NCBI GenBank assembly: GCA_035048495.1
Contig: CM068549.1
Span: forward strand, 7,919,822 to 7,983,821
Source: Euptelea pleiosperma
Taxonomy: Eukaryota; Streptophyta; Magnoliopsida; Ranunculales; Eupteleaceae
Direction of reading: 5' to 3'
Length of the DNA: 64,000 nucleotides
Positions 33,154 to 44,910 of this stretch are shown one piece after another. A model generated the notes under the pieces. It ran no database searches and had not been told where the DNA came from. It worked only from the letters and a program-made list of their open reading frames with translations. Position 1 is the first letter of the stretch, and the number at the start of each line of letters is the position of its first letter. A program made the translations under genes and the position numbers.

Positions 33154-34952
33154 TAGAGGCGATAGAGGGATGCGGTGGACTAACTCTCAGATCGAGTCAG
33201 TAAAAGGTTAGGACAGGTCCAACCGGGCTTCTACTTAAAAAAGCAAGCCCAAGATTTGGCAAAAAGTTGCCAAAAGGAGATACTGGAGTAGTGATTCTAA
33301 ATGATGCACACCAAGCACAGATAATCCTATTCTAAACAATCAGGATATATTTTAGGCATTATCTTGTTAGTTTTGGGGCTGGAGTAGATTATGACAGTGG
33401 GCGGACCACTAGTTTATCTTTTAGCCGCCGGACTAACTGTATGCACTCAGAGGTTCTCACCAGGCTACACTCTTCAGAGCGAATCCTTTAGTACTAACTC
33501 TAGTCAACAACAAGGCAATTCGAAGCCTAGACAGACGTGCGGCACAATGGCTGTCTTAAGTACGTCCCAGACTAACCGGATTGGTCAAGTGTAGAAGAAG
33601 AGTGTTCCCTCGGGTTAAGCTAGGGTTGGTGCGTGTTCCTAGTCCACACGCAACTAACCGCCGAATAGTCCAAGATGCCACGTCGAGCTCAGTGTACTTG
33701 AGTAGCAGGGACTTATGGGTGTGTTAGACAACAGGGACCCGCGCTCGTGGTCTTATTTCGATTGGATGTTAAGCGGGTTCGCTTTGTGTGGATTTTTCCT
33801 CGAACACCGGGCTAATTGGCTCTACTTCTTGATTCTTTTTATTATAGATGGATCCTGGGGAGCAATTTCAGCTGGAGTGATGAGGTGGGTGATGAAATCC
33901 CACCAGTTTCAATTTGGAGCTGGGTCTGCTCTCTTAGAGTTGATTGATTAACGGCCACGCCACGCAAGTCGAATAATATGTATGCGAAAGCAAATAGACA
34001 AGCGGCAATGATTCACCCAAATTGCTCTGTATCGCACTCAAGGCGAGGATAGAGACTTACCTCCCGTGGGCCACGCCACGGGGTCTCCTCCGTGGGTTAG
34101 AGAGGGGTATCCTAATGGGCTTGGGCCCGACTCCACCTCTTTGAGCTTTCGCTCCCTACCCACACTGGATCGTGTTCCTGCAGAAAAGTTAGATCGCACG
34201 GTCTAGGTATTTGAGATTCTATTTGGAAGATCCTTGCCTTTTTAGGGTTCACTGAACAAGCACTGGATTTAGGCAAGTTTTTGAATTAATTTCCAAATTC
34301 GAGATGGGTTAAAATTTAGTAATTTCCAGATGGAAAATACCTAGATTGGAAAGTTTCCCGAACTATTAAGATCTTCCAAGAAAGATTTGATTGCGAGATC
34401 CCTTATAATTTTGGGAAATTTCCCAAAATTGAAATTCTGCTAGATTTGGGGTGTTTCCTTTTGCAGACTTTTCCAAATTCGGAAGATTTCTAAAGATAGA
34501 AATTCTTCTAAAGAGGAAACTTCTAAGAGGGGAAACCCTAATTAAGCAGAGTTTCAAGATTTTGGAATCTTTCCAAAAATCGCAAATCCTTGATTGGTGA
34601 TTTCTAAAAATCTGCAGAATATAAAACCCTAATTTTTTTGAATTTTGATTTTTTTTAATTTTTTTGGTAATTTCCACTTAATCTAGGGTTTCTAAAAAAC
34701 CCTAGAACAAGATCTAGCAGTTATATGGAAAGCAGTAAAATTCCTAAATTATTACAACTTTGCACTCGGCCTTCCGAGGCATTAAAAATAGTAATTAAAA
34801 ACTGCTAAAAATCACTAAAAACAAAAAAATAGAAAGTTTCCCGAAAATGTCAGGCTGGCCAAATTGAGCAGCTTTTCGCTTCAGCAACTTTCTAATTCCG
34901 TCTTTACGTCCTTTTTCGCAGTCCCGAACACCCGAGCGGCAGCGGCGCCATT
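33154..34952 (-). other. Leader and primer-binding site of element C
   Basis: Leader collinear with those of A and D. Primer-binding site on the minus strand from 34950 leftwards: TGGCGCCGCTGCCGCTCGGG, the same 20 bases as in D, with a two-base spacer to the LTR. It holds the perfect 24-bp palindrome (34407-34430) and the telomere-like hairpin (34682-34706). Just upstream of the ATG the sequence matches D, but D's upstream ATG (18839) is AAG here, which supports the inner MADERPLYE start. No gene seen. Confidence 0.85.
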
Positions 34953-36446
34953 TGAAAATCGGATTTTTCCGCGTCGTTGGTACGGAAACCCTAATCTCAA
35001 CAATATTTGTAATTATCCGAAACTTTTAACCTATAAAATGAGCATTTTTGCATAGTGGCTCGTGTCGGATGTCGATCCGCACTCGGTATTAGTCGGGTTA
35101 GCGCAATAATGAACATAAAATGATAGAAAATTTGCAGAGAATGGACATAATTTTATTCAAATCAACTTCATTCAATCGAACATGTCTCTTACACTCAAGT
35201 AAAAATAACTAAACAAAATAAGTTTTAAACAAAATAAGCCTAGAGAGAGAAAATAGACTAAACGAGAAAACTCTAGAGAGAGAGAATCTTAGGGGAAAAG
35301 AGAAACTAGAGAGAGAAAACTTACCCAAGAACTTACTAAAGGAGATGATTGGTCCATGGACTCAAGCTCCGTGGCTGCCTGAAGTGAAGATGGTGGAGTT
35401 CCGGTCATTCCGTGAAGGGAAGCACGGTTGGAGACTAGTGCGTGGTTGCTGGTGGTGGTTAGGTGCAGGGAGGTAGGCGGAGAGAAGTGGATCGTTGCCA
35501 GTTGCAGGCGCGCCGCATAAAGGATTTGCAAGTGTGGTTATTGCAAGTAGGAGGGCAGCAACCATGGAAAGACAATGGTGACCGGTCAAGTTGCTGAATT
35601 CTCGTGTAGTAGATGGATGATCAGGCTGGGTTGTGCAAGGTGATGCACGGTGGCTGCTTGCTGCTGGTTGCAGCAAGTTTTGACGGTGGAAAGGAGGCGT
35701 TGGTTGGTGCAAGGAGTAGAAACCGAACCTCCTTCACTTCTTCTTCTCTTATCTCCTTCTCTTCTTCCTTTCTTTTTTTTTTATTTTAATTGCTGGTCAG
35801 GCGGCTGGAGAAGAAGGAACAGAGGAGGAGACGGTCGCTGGATGGTGCTGTTCGCAGCTGTGGTGGCTGGTGCAGGCGAGGGGAGATACCGGCGAACCAA
35901 GGAGAAACCTTGGAAGTTGCTGATGCGTCCCCAAGGAGATTTTTGCTGGGGTTTTTTTTTATTTTTTTGCAACCAGAAGAGAAAGAGAAGAGGAGGGAGG
36001 AGAAGGCTGTGGAACGTGGGGCGTAAGGAGCACTGACGGCCGGAGTTGCAGGTCTGCAACTCCGGCGTTAAAAAAAAAAAAACGGTAATGAAAAAAAACG
36101 AAAACGAAAACGAAAAAAAAAGAAAAAGAAGAAGAAGAAGAAGAAGAAGAAGAAGAAGAAGAAGAAGAAGAAGAAGAAGAAGACTGATGCCGTGGAGGAG
36201 CACTGACGGCCGGAGTTGCAGGCAACTCCGGCGAAGAAGAAGAAGAAGAAGATGAAGAAAATGAGAAAGAGAAAAGAAAAAAAGAAGAAGAATGGGGCCA
36301 AGGGTGAATGCGGGATTGATAGGGGGAGAGAAAGGAGAAGATTTGAGGGGGATTAGGGTTCGAACGAACCCTTCTCCTTCCTCTTATAAAGCTCCCTATT
36401 TCCATTAATGGAAATAGGGTATTTTTTAAATAAAAAAAATATTTTT

Positions 36447-36479
<33 letters not shown>

Positions 36480-37420
36480 TAAAATGCTACTTTTCTATGG
36501 GGAATCTCCCCAATTAGTGGACCCCCCATTTAATTAAAATTATTTTTGAAATTCGCGGGGTCCACTAACTGGTCGGACAGCGGGTCGATGCTGATGGGCC
36601 CGGCTATTGGCCCACATGGACTGATGATGTCCATCGTCTCACAAGATGATGTGACAGGCATTCTGAAGGCGATCGGATGGATGGTGACTTGATTGGGACC
36701 CAGATTGGTAGATCGACGGATCTAGAGAGATCCAACGGTCCGATGGAAGATCCAACGGTCAGAAAGCTAAGGGAGATGAGATAGAGCCGATGGGCAGGAG
36801 TTCTGGGGTTAGGTCAGTAGATTCGAGGACCGAGAGATGAAGAGAGAGAGAGAATAAGGAGAGATGAGAGAAAAAGTATCAAAAAAAATGGAAAAAAGCA
36901 CTGGCGGAGGGTCTGGAACCCTGGTCTTCACTGTGACCATCCTCACGCTTCTCCAGTAGAGTCGACTATCATTCTTTGCTGACTCATGTGGCTTTAAACG
37001 CTTTGGTTCGTCTCTTGGTCATTGGCTCTCCTGCTCTCTTCGTTATTTGGGCCGACTTTTTGGTCCTCTGATTCAGCCCATATTTGGCCCATATCTTCTA
37101 GTCATAGCATGTGGGCTCTTTAAGCTTTGATAATGGGCTCTCATGATCGATTTGGGCCCACAAGTCTCGAGAATCGTCCCATCGGGGTTTCCTGCGACAG
37201 AAGAAGCGCGTAATGAGACTTTATCAGAACGGCTTAATATCTAGACTTTCGAAAATGTGTTTAATGCATGCAAATATACTATTTCGTCCAGAAAAGTGTG
37301 TTCTACGCAACAGAAGAGACTCTTACGTAGAAAAGTAGGTAAATAGAGTATTTTACGTAGGAGAATGCAATAACGCTAAAAGGATAATTGCTTAAAATAA
37401 GCACTTTTGAGCGAATATCA
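34953..37420 (-). repeat. 5' LTR of element C
   Basis: LTR of 2468 bp, nearly identical to 11532-13993. Palindromes at 36039-36066 and 36209-36232 flank a (GAA)n tract that is a few units longer than in the other LTR. tRNA-like segment at about 36898-36963. It is followed by TSD ATTGC. Ser-, Phe- or Arg-rich frames here lie on simple repeats. Confidence 0.93.
36383..36390 (-). promoter_or_regulatory. Putative TATA box of element C
   Basis: Minus-strand TTTATAAG in GCTTTATAAGAGGAAGG, upstream of the CCCTAATCC sequence. The same place in LTRs of A, B and at 1-2547 reads TTTATAAAG or TTTAAAAG, so a TATA-like element is kept across the family. Confidence 0.4.
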
Positions 37421-39095
37421 ATTGCCGGAGTTGCAGACTTGCAACTCCGACAATGGAGATTTGTGGGAGCAAGTGGGGCAGACGTTGGCCCCAATAGAGG
37501 GCGGAAATGCTGGGTAGGAGCGGTGGGGGTTGACAGCTTGCCTCTTGGAGGCGCACCAGCAGCAGAAATGGTGCTGGTTCTTCTTCTTGTTGGTTTGGGC
37601 AGTGTGGAGGAGATAAAGAGAGGGAGGTTGCAGGTGGTGGTGATGGCAAGCAAGAAGGGAGGAGGTGACCTCGTTTCCAAGGGGAAGAGAGGCATGAAGA
37701 GTGGGCGTTAAAGGGTTGATGCTTATGGATTTGCACGGTGGTTACAGGAGGCTGGAGTTGCTGCCTACAACTCCGGTATTGATTGAAGAAGATGAAGAAG
37801 AAAACGAAGAAGAAGGGAAAAAGAAGAGAAGCGAACGATGAGAATAGAAAGGGAGGAGAGGAGGAGAATGGAAAAGGGGGAGGAGAGGAGGAGAGTGGCT
37901 TGGAGATTAGGGTTTCGAACCCTCTCTTCTCCCCTTTTAAAGCTCCCTAGTTTCCATTAATGGAAATTAGGGATTTTTTTAAAATAAAAAAAATATTTTT
38001 TTTTTTTTAAGTAAAACCTTACTTTTCTTTGGGGAATTTCCCCATTTAGTGGACCCCCCTTTTTTATTTAAAAATAATTAATTTAAAGCGTTTGAAAATC
38101 GCGAGGTCCACTAAATGGTCGGGCCACGGGTCGATGATGATGGGCCACGGCTACTGGTCCATAGGGATTGATGATGTCCATCATCTCACAAGATGATGTG
38201 ACAAACAATTTGATGACGATCGGATGGATGGTCACTTGATTGGGACCCAGATTGGTAGATCGACAGATCTAGAGAGATCCAACGGTCCAGTGGAAGATCC
38301 AACGGTCAGAAAGCTAAGGGAGATGAGATAGAGCCAACGGGCAGGAGTTCTGAGGTTAGGTCAGTAGATCCGAGGACCGAGGATGAAAAGAGAGAGAGAA
38401 TAAGGAGAGATGAGATAGAAAATTAGGGGGAGGAGATAGAAAATATCAGAAAATAGAGATAAAAGCATTGGCAGAGGGTCTGGAACCCTGGTCTTCGCTG
38501 TGACCATCCTCACACTTCTCCAGTAGAGTAGACCATCATTCCTTGCTGACTCATGTGGCTTTAAACGCTTTGGTCCGTCTCTTGGTTCTTGGCTCTCCCG
38601 CTCTCTTCGTTCTTTGGGCTGGCTTTTTAGTCCTCTTATTCAGTCCATATTTGGCCCATATCTTCTAGTCATAGCCTGTGGTTCTTCAAGCTTTGATATT
38701 AGGCTTCTGTGGTTGATCGTGGGCCCGTAAGTCTCGAGAATAGCCCGATCGAGTTTTCTGCAAGAGAAAAGCACGTAATGAGACTTTGATCATAAGATCT
38801 TTATACCTAGACTTCCAGAAATGCATTTAATGCATGCAAATATACCATTTCGTCCAGAAAAGTGTGTTCTGCGCAATGAAATAGACTCTTACATAGAAAA
38901 GTGGATAATTAGAGCATTTTTATGTAGGAAAGTGTGATAACGCTTAGAAGATAACAGTGGAAAATATGCACTTTTAAGCGAATATCACTATACATAAATC
39001 GTTGATTTGACTTTTGTAGATTTGAGTTTGATTAGACAGTAAAGTACAACGATCGAGAAAAAATACTGTCCGTCAAATGGCGCCGCTACCCGGAA

Positions 39096-40092
39096 GGGAG
39101 AACGAAAGGTGAAGATAACCATCAATCAAAAAATATTCAAGCAAAGAATCATTCTCTCCTTTTTCTACATTTTTTTTTGTTTCGGCACCCAGGTAAGTAC
39201 CCCTTGTGCACTGCATCCTCCTGTTAGCAGTTTCGTTTCTTAGTTTTAAAAGTCACTTGGATTCAAAAAAATAAAAAAAATATATAGATTTTTTTATTTT
39301 TTATTTTTACTTTATTAGTGTAACTTTTTTTTTCTTTTTACTTTATTAGTATAATTTTTTTTCTTTTCTTTTTTACTTTATTAGTGTAACTTGTTTCTTC
39401 CTTTGTTAGTAAAAAAAAAACATTTTTTTTTGCTTTATTAGTGTAACATTTTTTTTATTATTTTTTTAGTATACTCTTTTTTTCTTGCTTTATTAGTATA
39501 ATTTTTCTTGCTTTATTAGTGTAAGTTTTTTGTGCATTCATTATGTCGATTTATTACTTTAGCATTTTTGCATTACAATACCTAAGGACATTGGAACCCC
39601 AATAAGATACGGTCGGGATTTCATCACCCGTTCCGTGGCCCAGAAACCACCATCCTTGCATATGCGTACTCAAAGCCTAAATTAATTTAAAAATCATTAG
39701 ACATTGGCCTTAGGGTTTCGAGCTCAATAGGGCGGAAGCGGTTGTTAGCCACTCTAGTGATTCTTTTAAACTGACAATTAAGGACAGTCTCTGTCTAAGA
39801 AAAAAAGGACGTACCGTCATTAAGTAGGCCTAGTGCCTCTCCTTCTTCCCTGGGAGTACTACTTGTTGTTGGCTTGACTGAATGTAATTGGTAAGCTTTC
39901 GGCTTAATTCGAAACAGTTAGGAGCTATTTAATTAAGAGAGATTTATCTTAGGAATATTCCAAATATTTCTCAAAAAAAAAAAAAAAAAATTAGAAAAAA
40001 ATTTGGCTATCCTTAACTTAAAATCAGATAAAGGCCAAATTTTGTTTATGTGGTGTACCAAAGAAATGTGAGAACCAAATAAAAGAACTATA
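39096..40092 (+). other. Leader of element E with T-rich minisatellite
   Basis: Non-coding leader. From about 39311 to 39525 the motif CTTTATTAGTGTAAC recurs about seven times, separated by T/C-rich runs of variable length. The remainder is unique-looking leader sequence with no gene visible. Confidence 0.7.
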
Positions 40093-43000
40093 ATGGATTA
40101 CCGAGAATCGAAGGGGTTTAGTGCATTTTCATATGCAAAATTTTCCTACAATGACAGGAGAAGATTTGAACATGAAAGTGCAATGAACACCTACGAATGC
40201 TCTTTTAATCCCTCAAGTTTTGAGACTTATCCAAAATTTAAAAATTGGCAAAATGCTAACGATCCTAAATGGCCTTCTTCTTGTACATCTTATGTACCCT
40301 CTTCAGATGAGACCTTAGAGGAAGCGTTCGAAGCATACTTATATAATATGAATATCATCAACCAATCAAACAAAATAACTAACCAAACAAACATGCAAAA
40401 TTTTCAAAAAATTCAAACTTCGATAAACACAATTGCATTGTGGTTGAATAATAAAGAAGATGAGAAACTCACAAGATTTGAGAATATTGAGGGTAATGAT
40501 GGACTAAATTTTTCTGAAACAATTAGTCATCACCCCTCATTCAATTTTTCTCCTCACCAAGAATACAATGAGGATATTGAGATGCACGAGGATGAACCTT
40601 TAAAAAAATTTGTGCAAAATAATGCATTTCAATTAAATCGTTTTACCCCATTTGAAGCTTGTTCTGAATATTGTGATGATGATGTTGATGAGGATGATGA
40701 CTGTAGGGAGGATATAATTTTGCTTAATATTGTGGAACCCTCCATCTCTGACCTTTACAATGATGTCAATAATGAGATGCAAATTCTTTCAGATTCAACT
40801 CCTTATTTTGATGTTGAGAAAGAGTCTCCAATTGAACTATTGCCCATTATAGCAAATGAATCAATTCCCTATCTTATTAAGGTCCCCAAATTTAATATTT
40901 TGCCTCATCTGAGCTTACACTTTCTTACCTAGATCATGATAAAACTCTATTTCTTAATATCTCTTTTGAGATAATCATAGACCAAGAGACAAAATTGTTA
41001 AAAGACCTTAGAGAATATGAACATGCTGCAAATTGGATTATGAATGGAATAATGAGACCCAATCCAGTAATCCAGAATCATGCGCCTCATCTTGAGGAAA
41101 TGGTTTGTAATACCCCGAACTTTCGTTCTAGGGTATTATGGTAAATTCACCTAATAATGAAAACCTGAAACTTTTTCAGACTCTTATTATTATTTTTATT
41201 GTTTAATATCATGTATGAGTATGTGTATTTAATTTGGTTTCGTTCTGACAACTTTGAAAAACCTACTATTTTTGAAACTTGCTCTTTAGGGCTAAATTCT
41301 TGCTAAAAATAATGAACCATAATTTGCAGGGGACTTTTTCTTTCCCCAGCTAACATTCCAAAACTTTTATAAAAAAATTATTTTGTTGGCCCGAGACACA
41401 AAAAATATTCCTATTTTATCTTTACCAACTTACTTGTGAAATTTGGAACCTTTCTTGAGACATGAAAACCCTAGCGGGAGATTTTGACAAAAATAGTATT
41501 TTCGTAATTTTTAAACTTTCCTACTATTCTTATTTTTTTTTATAATATTTAATTATATTTTATTTATTTAATAGGCGTGTGGGACCCGCGAATCACTTTC
41601 GGGTCATTCCGATGTCATTTGACACTTTTCTAGGGTTTCGAACGTTTTTATGATTTGTGTGTGTGACATGTGTCAATACCTTATTGTATGGACTTTTAAA
41701 TTATATAATATAGTTTGATTGAATTAATTAATAATTATTTGTGTTATGATTGTTGGGTGGGCCCTTATGGCCAATCTAGAGGTCTTTTGGGCTTAATAAT
41801 ATTTTTAAATGAAGCCTATTGATGTATATGGGCCTTGGGCCCATTTCTAACCCATTAATAGTGTAAAATATAAGTTTTTGAGGGTTGAAAAAGTCATCCA
41901 TTTGCTAGTTACGAATTTCAACAAAATAGAAACTCTAATCCTTCCCTAAACCTATTTATGAAAACCCTAAAACTTTATAAGCTTTCACAAACCCAACTCC
42001 ATTGAAGAATAGAGAAAGCCCCATTAAACCTTCATCCGGGCACCGATCGCACTCGAGCAAGAAGGGAGAATTGACGGGGACTCCGATTAGAAGAACATAC
42101 TCCGAGGAGAGGACGATCCGACGACTTTCAAATTTGAAGAAACTTTTGATTTTCATTAAAGTTCAAGAAACCTTGAGGTAAGTGCGCTTGATCCATCCTA
42201 TACTTGTTTTTCTTCAAGATTTGTTTTTCTTTCATTAGATAATGGTTGATACTCATTATAAATTAATTTTAATAATATTTACTTTATTCTTATTGGGTTG
42301 ATCTTTGTTTTGGGCCACCATGATGGGTTTGGCCATGGTCTATTTTGTACCTATAACGGATGACTATGTTCTTATCATTTTTGTTATATTTTTATGATTT
42401 AAATATTTTTATATTATTTTTTTCTAAATACCTCATTGAATCTATTTTCCAAAACCGTTTAGTTTGTATTTTTCTGATTTTTATTGATTAAGTTATGAAT
42501 TTTCTAAGTTGTATGACTTTACAAAAAAACCCAGAATTACAGATTTTACACGGTCCACTTTACCTGAGATTTCGATCTATATTTTTAACCTAAATATTTT
42601 TCTAATTATTTTTCACAGATACCTCTATCAATCTAGTTTCTAGAACCTTTGCGTTTATATTTTTCTGATTTTTATTGATTAAGTTATGATTTTTTAAATG
42701 TGTTGGACTTTTCTGTAAAACCCAGAATTTCAGATTTTACACGGTCCACTTCACTTGAGATTTCGATCTATATTTTTAACCTAAATATTTTTCTAATTAT
42801 TTTTCATAGATATCTCTATCCATTTAGTTTCTAGAACCTTTGAGTTTGTATTTTTCTGATTTGTATTGATTAAGTTATGATTTTTTAAATGTGTTAGACT
42901 TTTCTGTAAAACCCAGAATCCCAGATTCTGTCCGACCCACTTCATTAAGGGTTTCGACCCATATTTTGAATCTAAATATTTTTTATTTCTTTTTATTAAA

Positions 43001-44910
43001 TACCTCCTTAAATCTAGTTTCTATAACATTTGAGTTTGTATTTTTCTGATTTGTATTGATTAAGTTATGATTTTTGAAATGTGCGGGACTTTTCTGTATC
43101 CCGGATTCTGTCCGGCCCAATTAATTAAGAGTTTTGACCTATATTTTGAATCTAAATCTTTTCTATTTATTTTTCCTAAAAATCTCTATGAATCTAGTTT
43201 TTAAATCAATTGAGTTTATATTTTTCTAATTCATATTTATTTAGTTATGATTTTTATAATGCAGTACATTTTTTTGTAAAAAATCCTATTAATTGTTCGT
43301 GGTTCGGTTATGATTATTAACTATTAAGGTTTTAACCTTGTTGTTTAACTAAACCCTAGATGGTTTGACCTATACCTGTATGCATGGGGATCTCACCCAT
43401 GTGTCTTGGATCTCTCATAGGGTTCGGCCAAGTGTCTTGGATCCCTCTTTAGGGTTCGACCTTGTGTCACGGATCCCTCATAGAGTTTGGCCATAGCGTG
43501 TTGGATTCTCTTACGATTTTCACTTATATTATTCATCAATGTTGATTGTGATATTTGGTCATGTCTTATTGACTATTATACCTAGATGGTTCGACCTATA
43601 CTTGTATGCATGGGGACCCCACCCATGTGTCTTGGATCCCTCATAGGGTTCGGCCAAGTGTCTTGGATCCCTCTTTAGGGTTCGACCTTGTGTCATGGAT
43701 CCCTCATAGGGTTCGGCAATGGTGTGTTGGATTGTCTCGTGATTTCTACTTATATTGTTCATCCGTGTTGATCGCGACCTTCAGTGATTGTTACATGGTA
43801 TTTATGGTTAACCATAATTCGTTCATATGTTATCACTTTTGATGATCATGTTTCATTTTATATTCTTATTTAAATGTTAAATACATGTGTGCTTATGCCA
43901 TGTAGCCTTGTACTATCTTGTTGTCATACCATGATCATCACGTCATTTCATATAAGGGGTGCATAAGGGAACGGGGTTGAAGTATATTATATACGTTATA
44001 TTGGTTTTATCAATTAATCAGGGTTCGGTACCCTAGGGTGAAAGGCCCCAGACGTTATTATATCCTGCAGATGGGTCAATGAGACCGCTCCCAGTGCGGG
44101 AAGGAGATGGAGACCCTATGTGGTTATGGGTACTAGTTGCATTGGCATCCTATACTCACGTGCATTCACCCTCATATTCATGTCATCCTTATTATATGAT
44201 TGAGATGCATACCTTGATTTAAAACTTGTATAGTATGATATCATACCATGCACACTGTTGTATTACTGGGCCTCGGCTCACGGTGCTACACCGATACCAT
44301 TTTCAGATTTTGAGGAGCCGGGTACGTGAGATGATTTTGAGACGAAAGACTCCGGTGCATTCGAGGAGATCGGCGAGGATTTGGGAGTCGATCCCACACT
44401 TTAGAAAGTTGTATTTAATTATTTTATAACATTATTTATTTATTTTCACGGGCATATAAGCCTTTGATTGAGAGCATGTTCTCACCTCCTTCTCTCCACA
44501 TTTAGTTGATTGATTGAATTATTTGAATTATTTGTTTCCTACATCTAGACTCTTTTTTTTACTTAGTCGGTTTTCGAATGAACCTTAGTAGTCTAATTGA
44601 CCTAATTGGACCACTAGGGAACATTCATGGATCACTTCTGGGTTCGGGTACGGGTCGATCCATGGATTTTTGGGTCGTATCTGGGTATCCGGATTCGGGG
44701 CGTGACATGGTTGGAGTGCAAAGGCAACTCCAAACTGAGAAATTTGACAATAAGTTGTATCCATCTCTTGCTTCTATAATGTCACTTTCTGGTAATATTG
44801 AAATTGATAGAGTTTTAAGAATCAATAGTCATTTGATCAAACTTTCATATTCAATTTGGTTTTTAAAAATTCTATCAAATATGGATAACATTGTGGCTTT
44901 TTGTCCCTAG
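40093..44910 (+). pseudogene. Orphan ORF of element E, split by a solo LTR
   Basis: The first part (40093-40932, 279 codons) begins MDYRESKGFSAFSYAKFSYN and is acidic and Asn-rich, with no family I recognise. A one-base loss near 40903 creates the stop at 40930-40932; the neighbouring frame stays open to 41105, where the solo LTR (41106-44707) entered. After the second TSD copy the same frame continues (GVQRQLQTEKFDNKLYPS, 44713) to TAG at 44908-44910. Without these two events it would be about 403 codons. It has no zinc knuckle, protease motif or RT. The length and the continuity across the insertion show a real element gene; function unknown, possibly a Gag-like or accessory protein. Confidence 0.7.
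41106..44707 (+). mobile_element. Solo LTR 1, chromovirus-like gypsy family
   Basis: A 3602-bp solo LTR starting TGTAATACCCCGAAC and ending GGGGCGTGACA, ends typical of plant Tekay/Del-type LTRs. Perfect 5-bp TSDs TGGTT at 41101-41105 and 44708-44712. The start forms an inverted repeat (TAATACCC and GGGTATTA). It contains five tandem copies of a ~180-191-bp unit (about 42390-43290) and a 226-bp tandem duplication (about 43360-43740). The short frames at 41956-44429 lie within the LTR and are not taken as genes. A second copy is at 53106-56388. Confidence 0.88.

Larger units (their letters stand above)
11532..37420 (-). mobile_element. Element C: complete non-autonomous Athila-like LTR element
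   Basis: Complete minus-strand element with LTRs at 11532-13993 and 34953-37420 and matching 5-bp TSDs ATTGC (11527-11531 and 37421-37425). Without the inserted element D it is about 10.5 kb. Order on the minus strand: 5' LTR, primer-binding site, leader, one Gag-derived frame (33153-31311), non-coding tail (31310-29499 continued at 14141-13994), 3' LTR. Leader, tail and LTR ends match element D, but RT, RNase H and integrase are absent. By eye the LTRs differ by about one substitution (near 13187 against 36606) plus length changes in simple repeats, so insertion was recent. It must use proteins supplied by another element, most simply a D-like one. Confidence 0.92.
10618..38988 (-). repeat. 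LTR B: Athila-family LTR in E's LTR, split by element C
   Basis: Left piece is about 10618-11531 and right piece 37426-38988; together they form one LTR of about 2.48 kb. The right terminus is the exact family end (minus strand TGATATTCGCTTAAAAGTGC at 38988). The left terminus is missing: the first ~80 bp of the family end and ~54 bp of E's LTR are gone, with the junction at GGTTGATCC (10611-10619), where both parents have near-identical TGATC/CGATC. No internal region is attached, so it is a solo LTR with one deleted edge. It carries palindromes at 37424-37450 and 37752-37777 and a tRNA-like segment near 38465-38530. Confidence 0.8.
9670..39075 (+). repeat. 5' LTR of element E (split; first ~115 bp missing)
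   Basis: Two pieces, 9670-10618 and 38989-39075, together match E's 3' LTR (46395-47600). The first piece lacks the first ~115 bp because the LINE inserted there. A ~54-bp segment around the B insertion site is also missing. By eye the two E LTRs differ at roughly one base in twenty, much more than the LTR pairs of C or D, so E is clearly older. Everything between 10618 and 38988 is later insertion. Confidence 0.85.
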
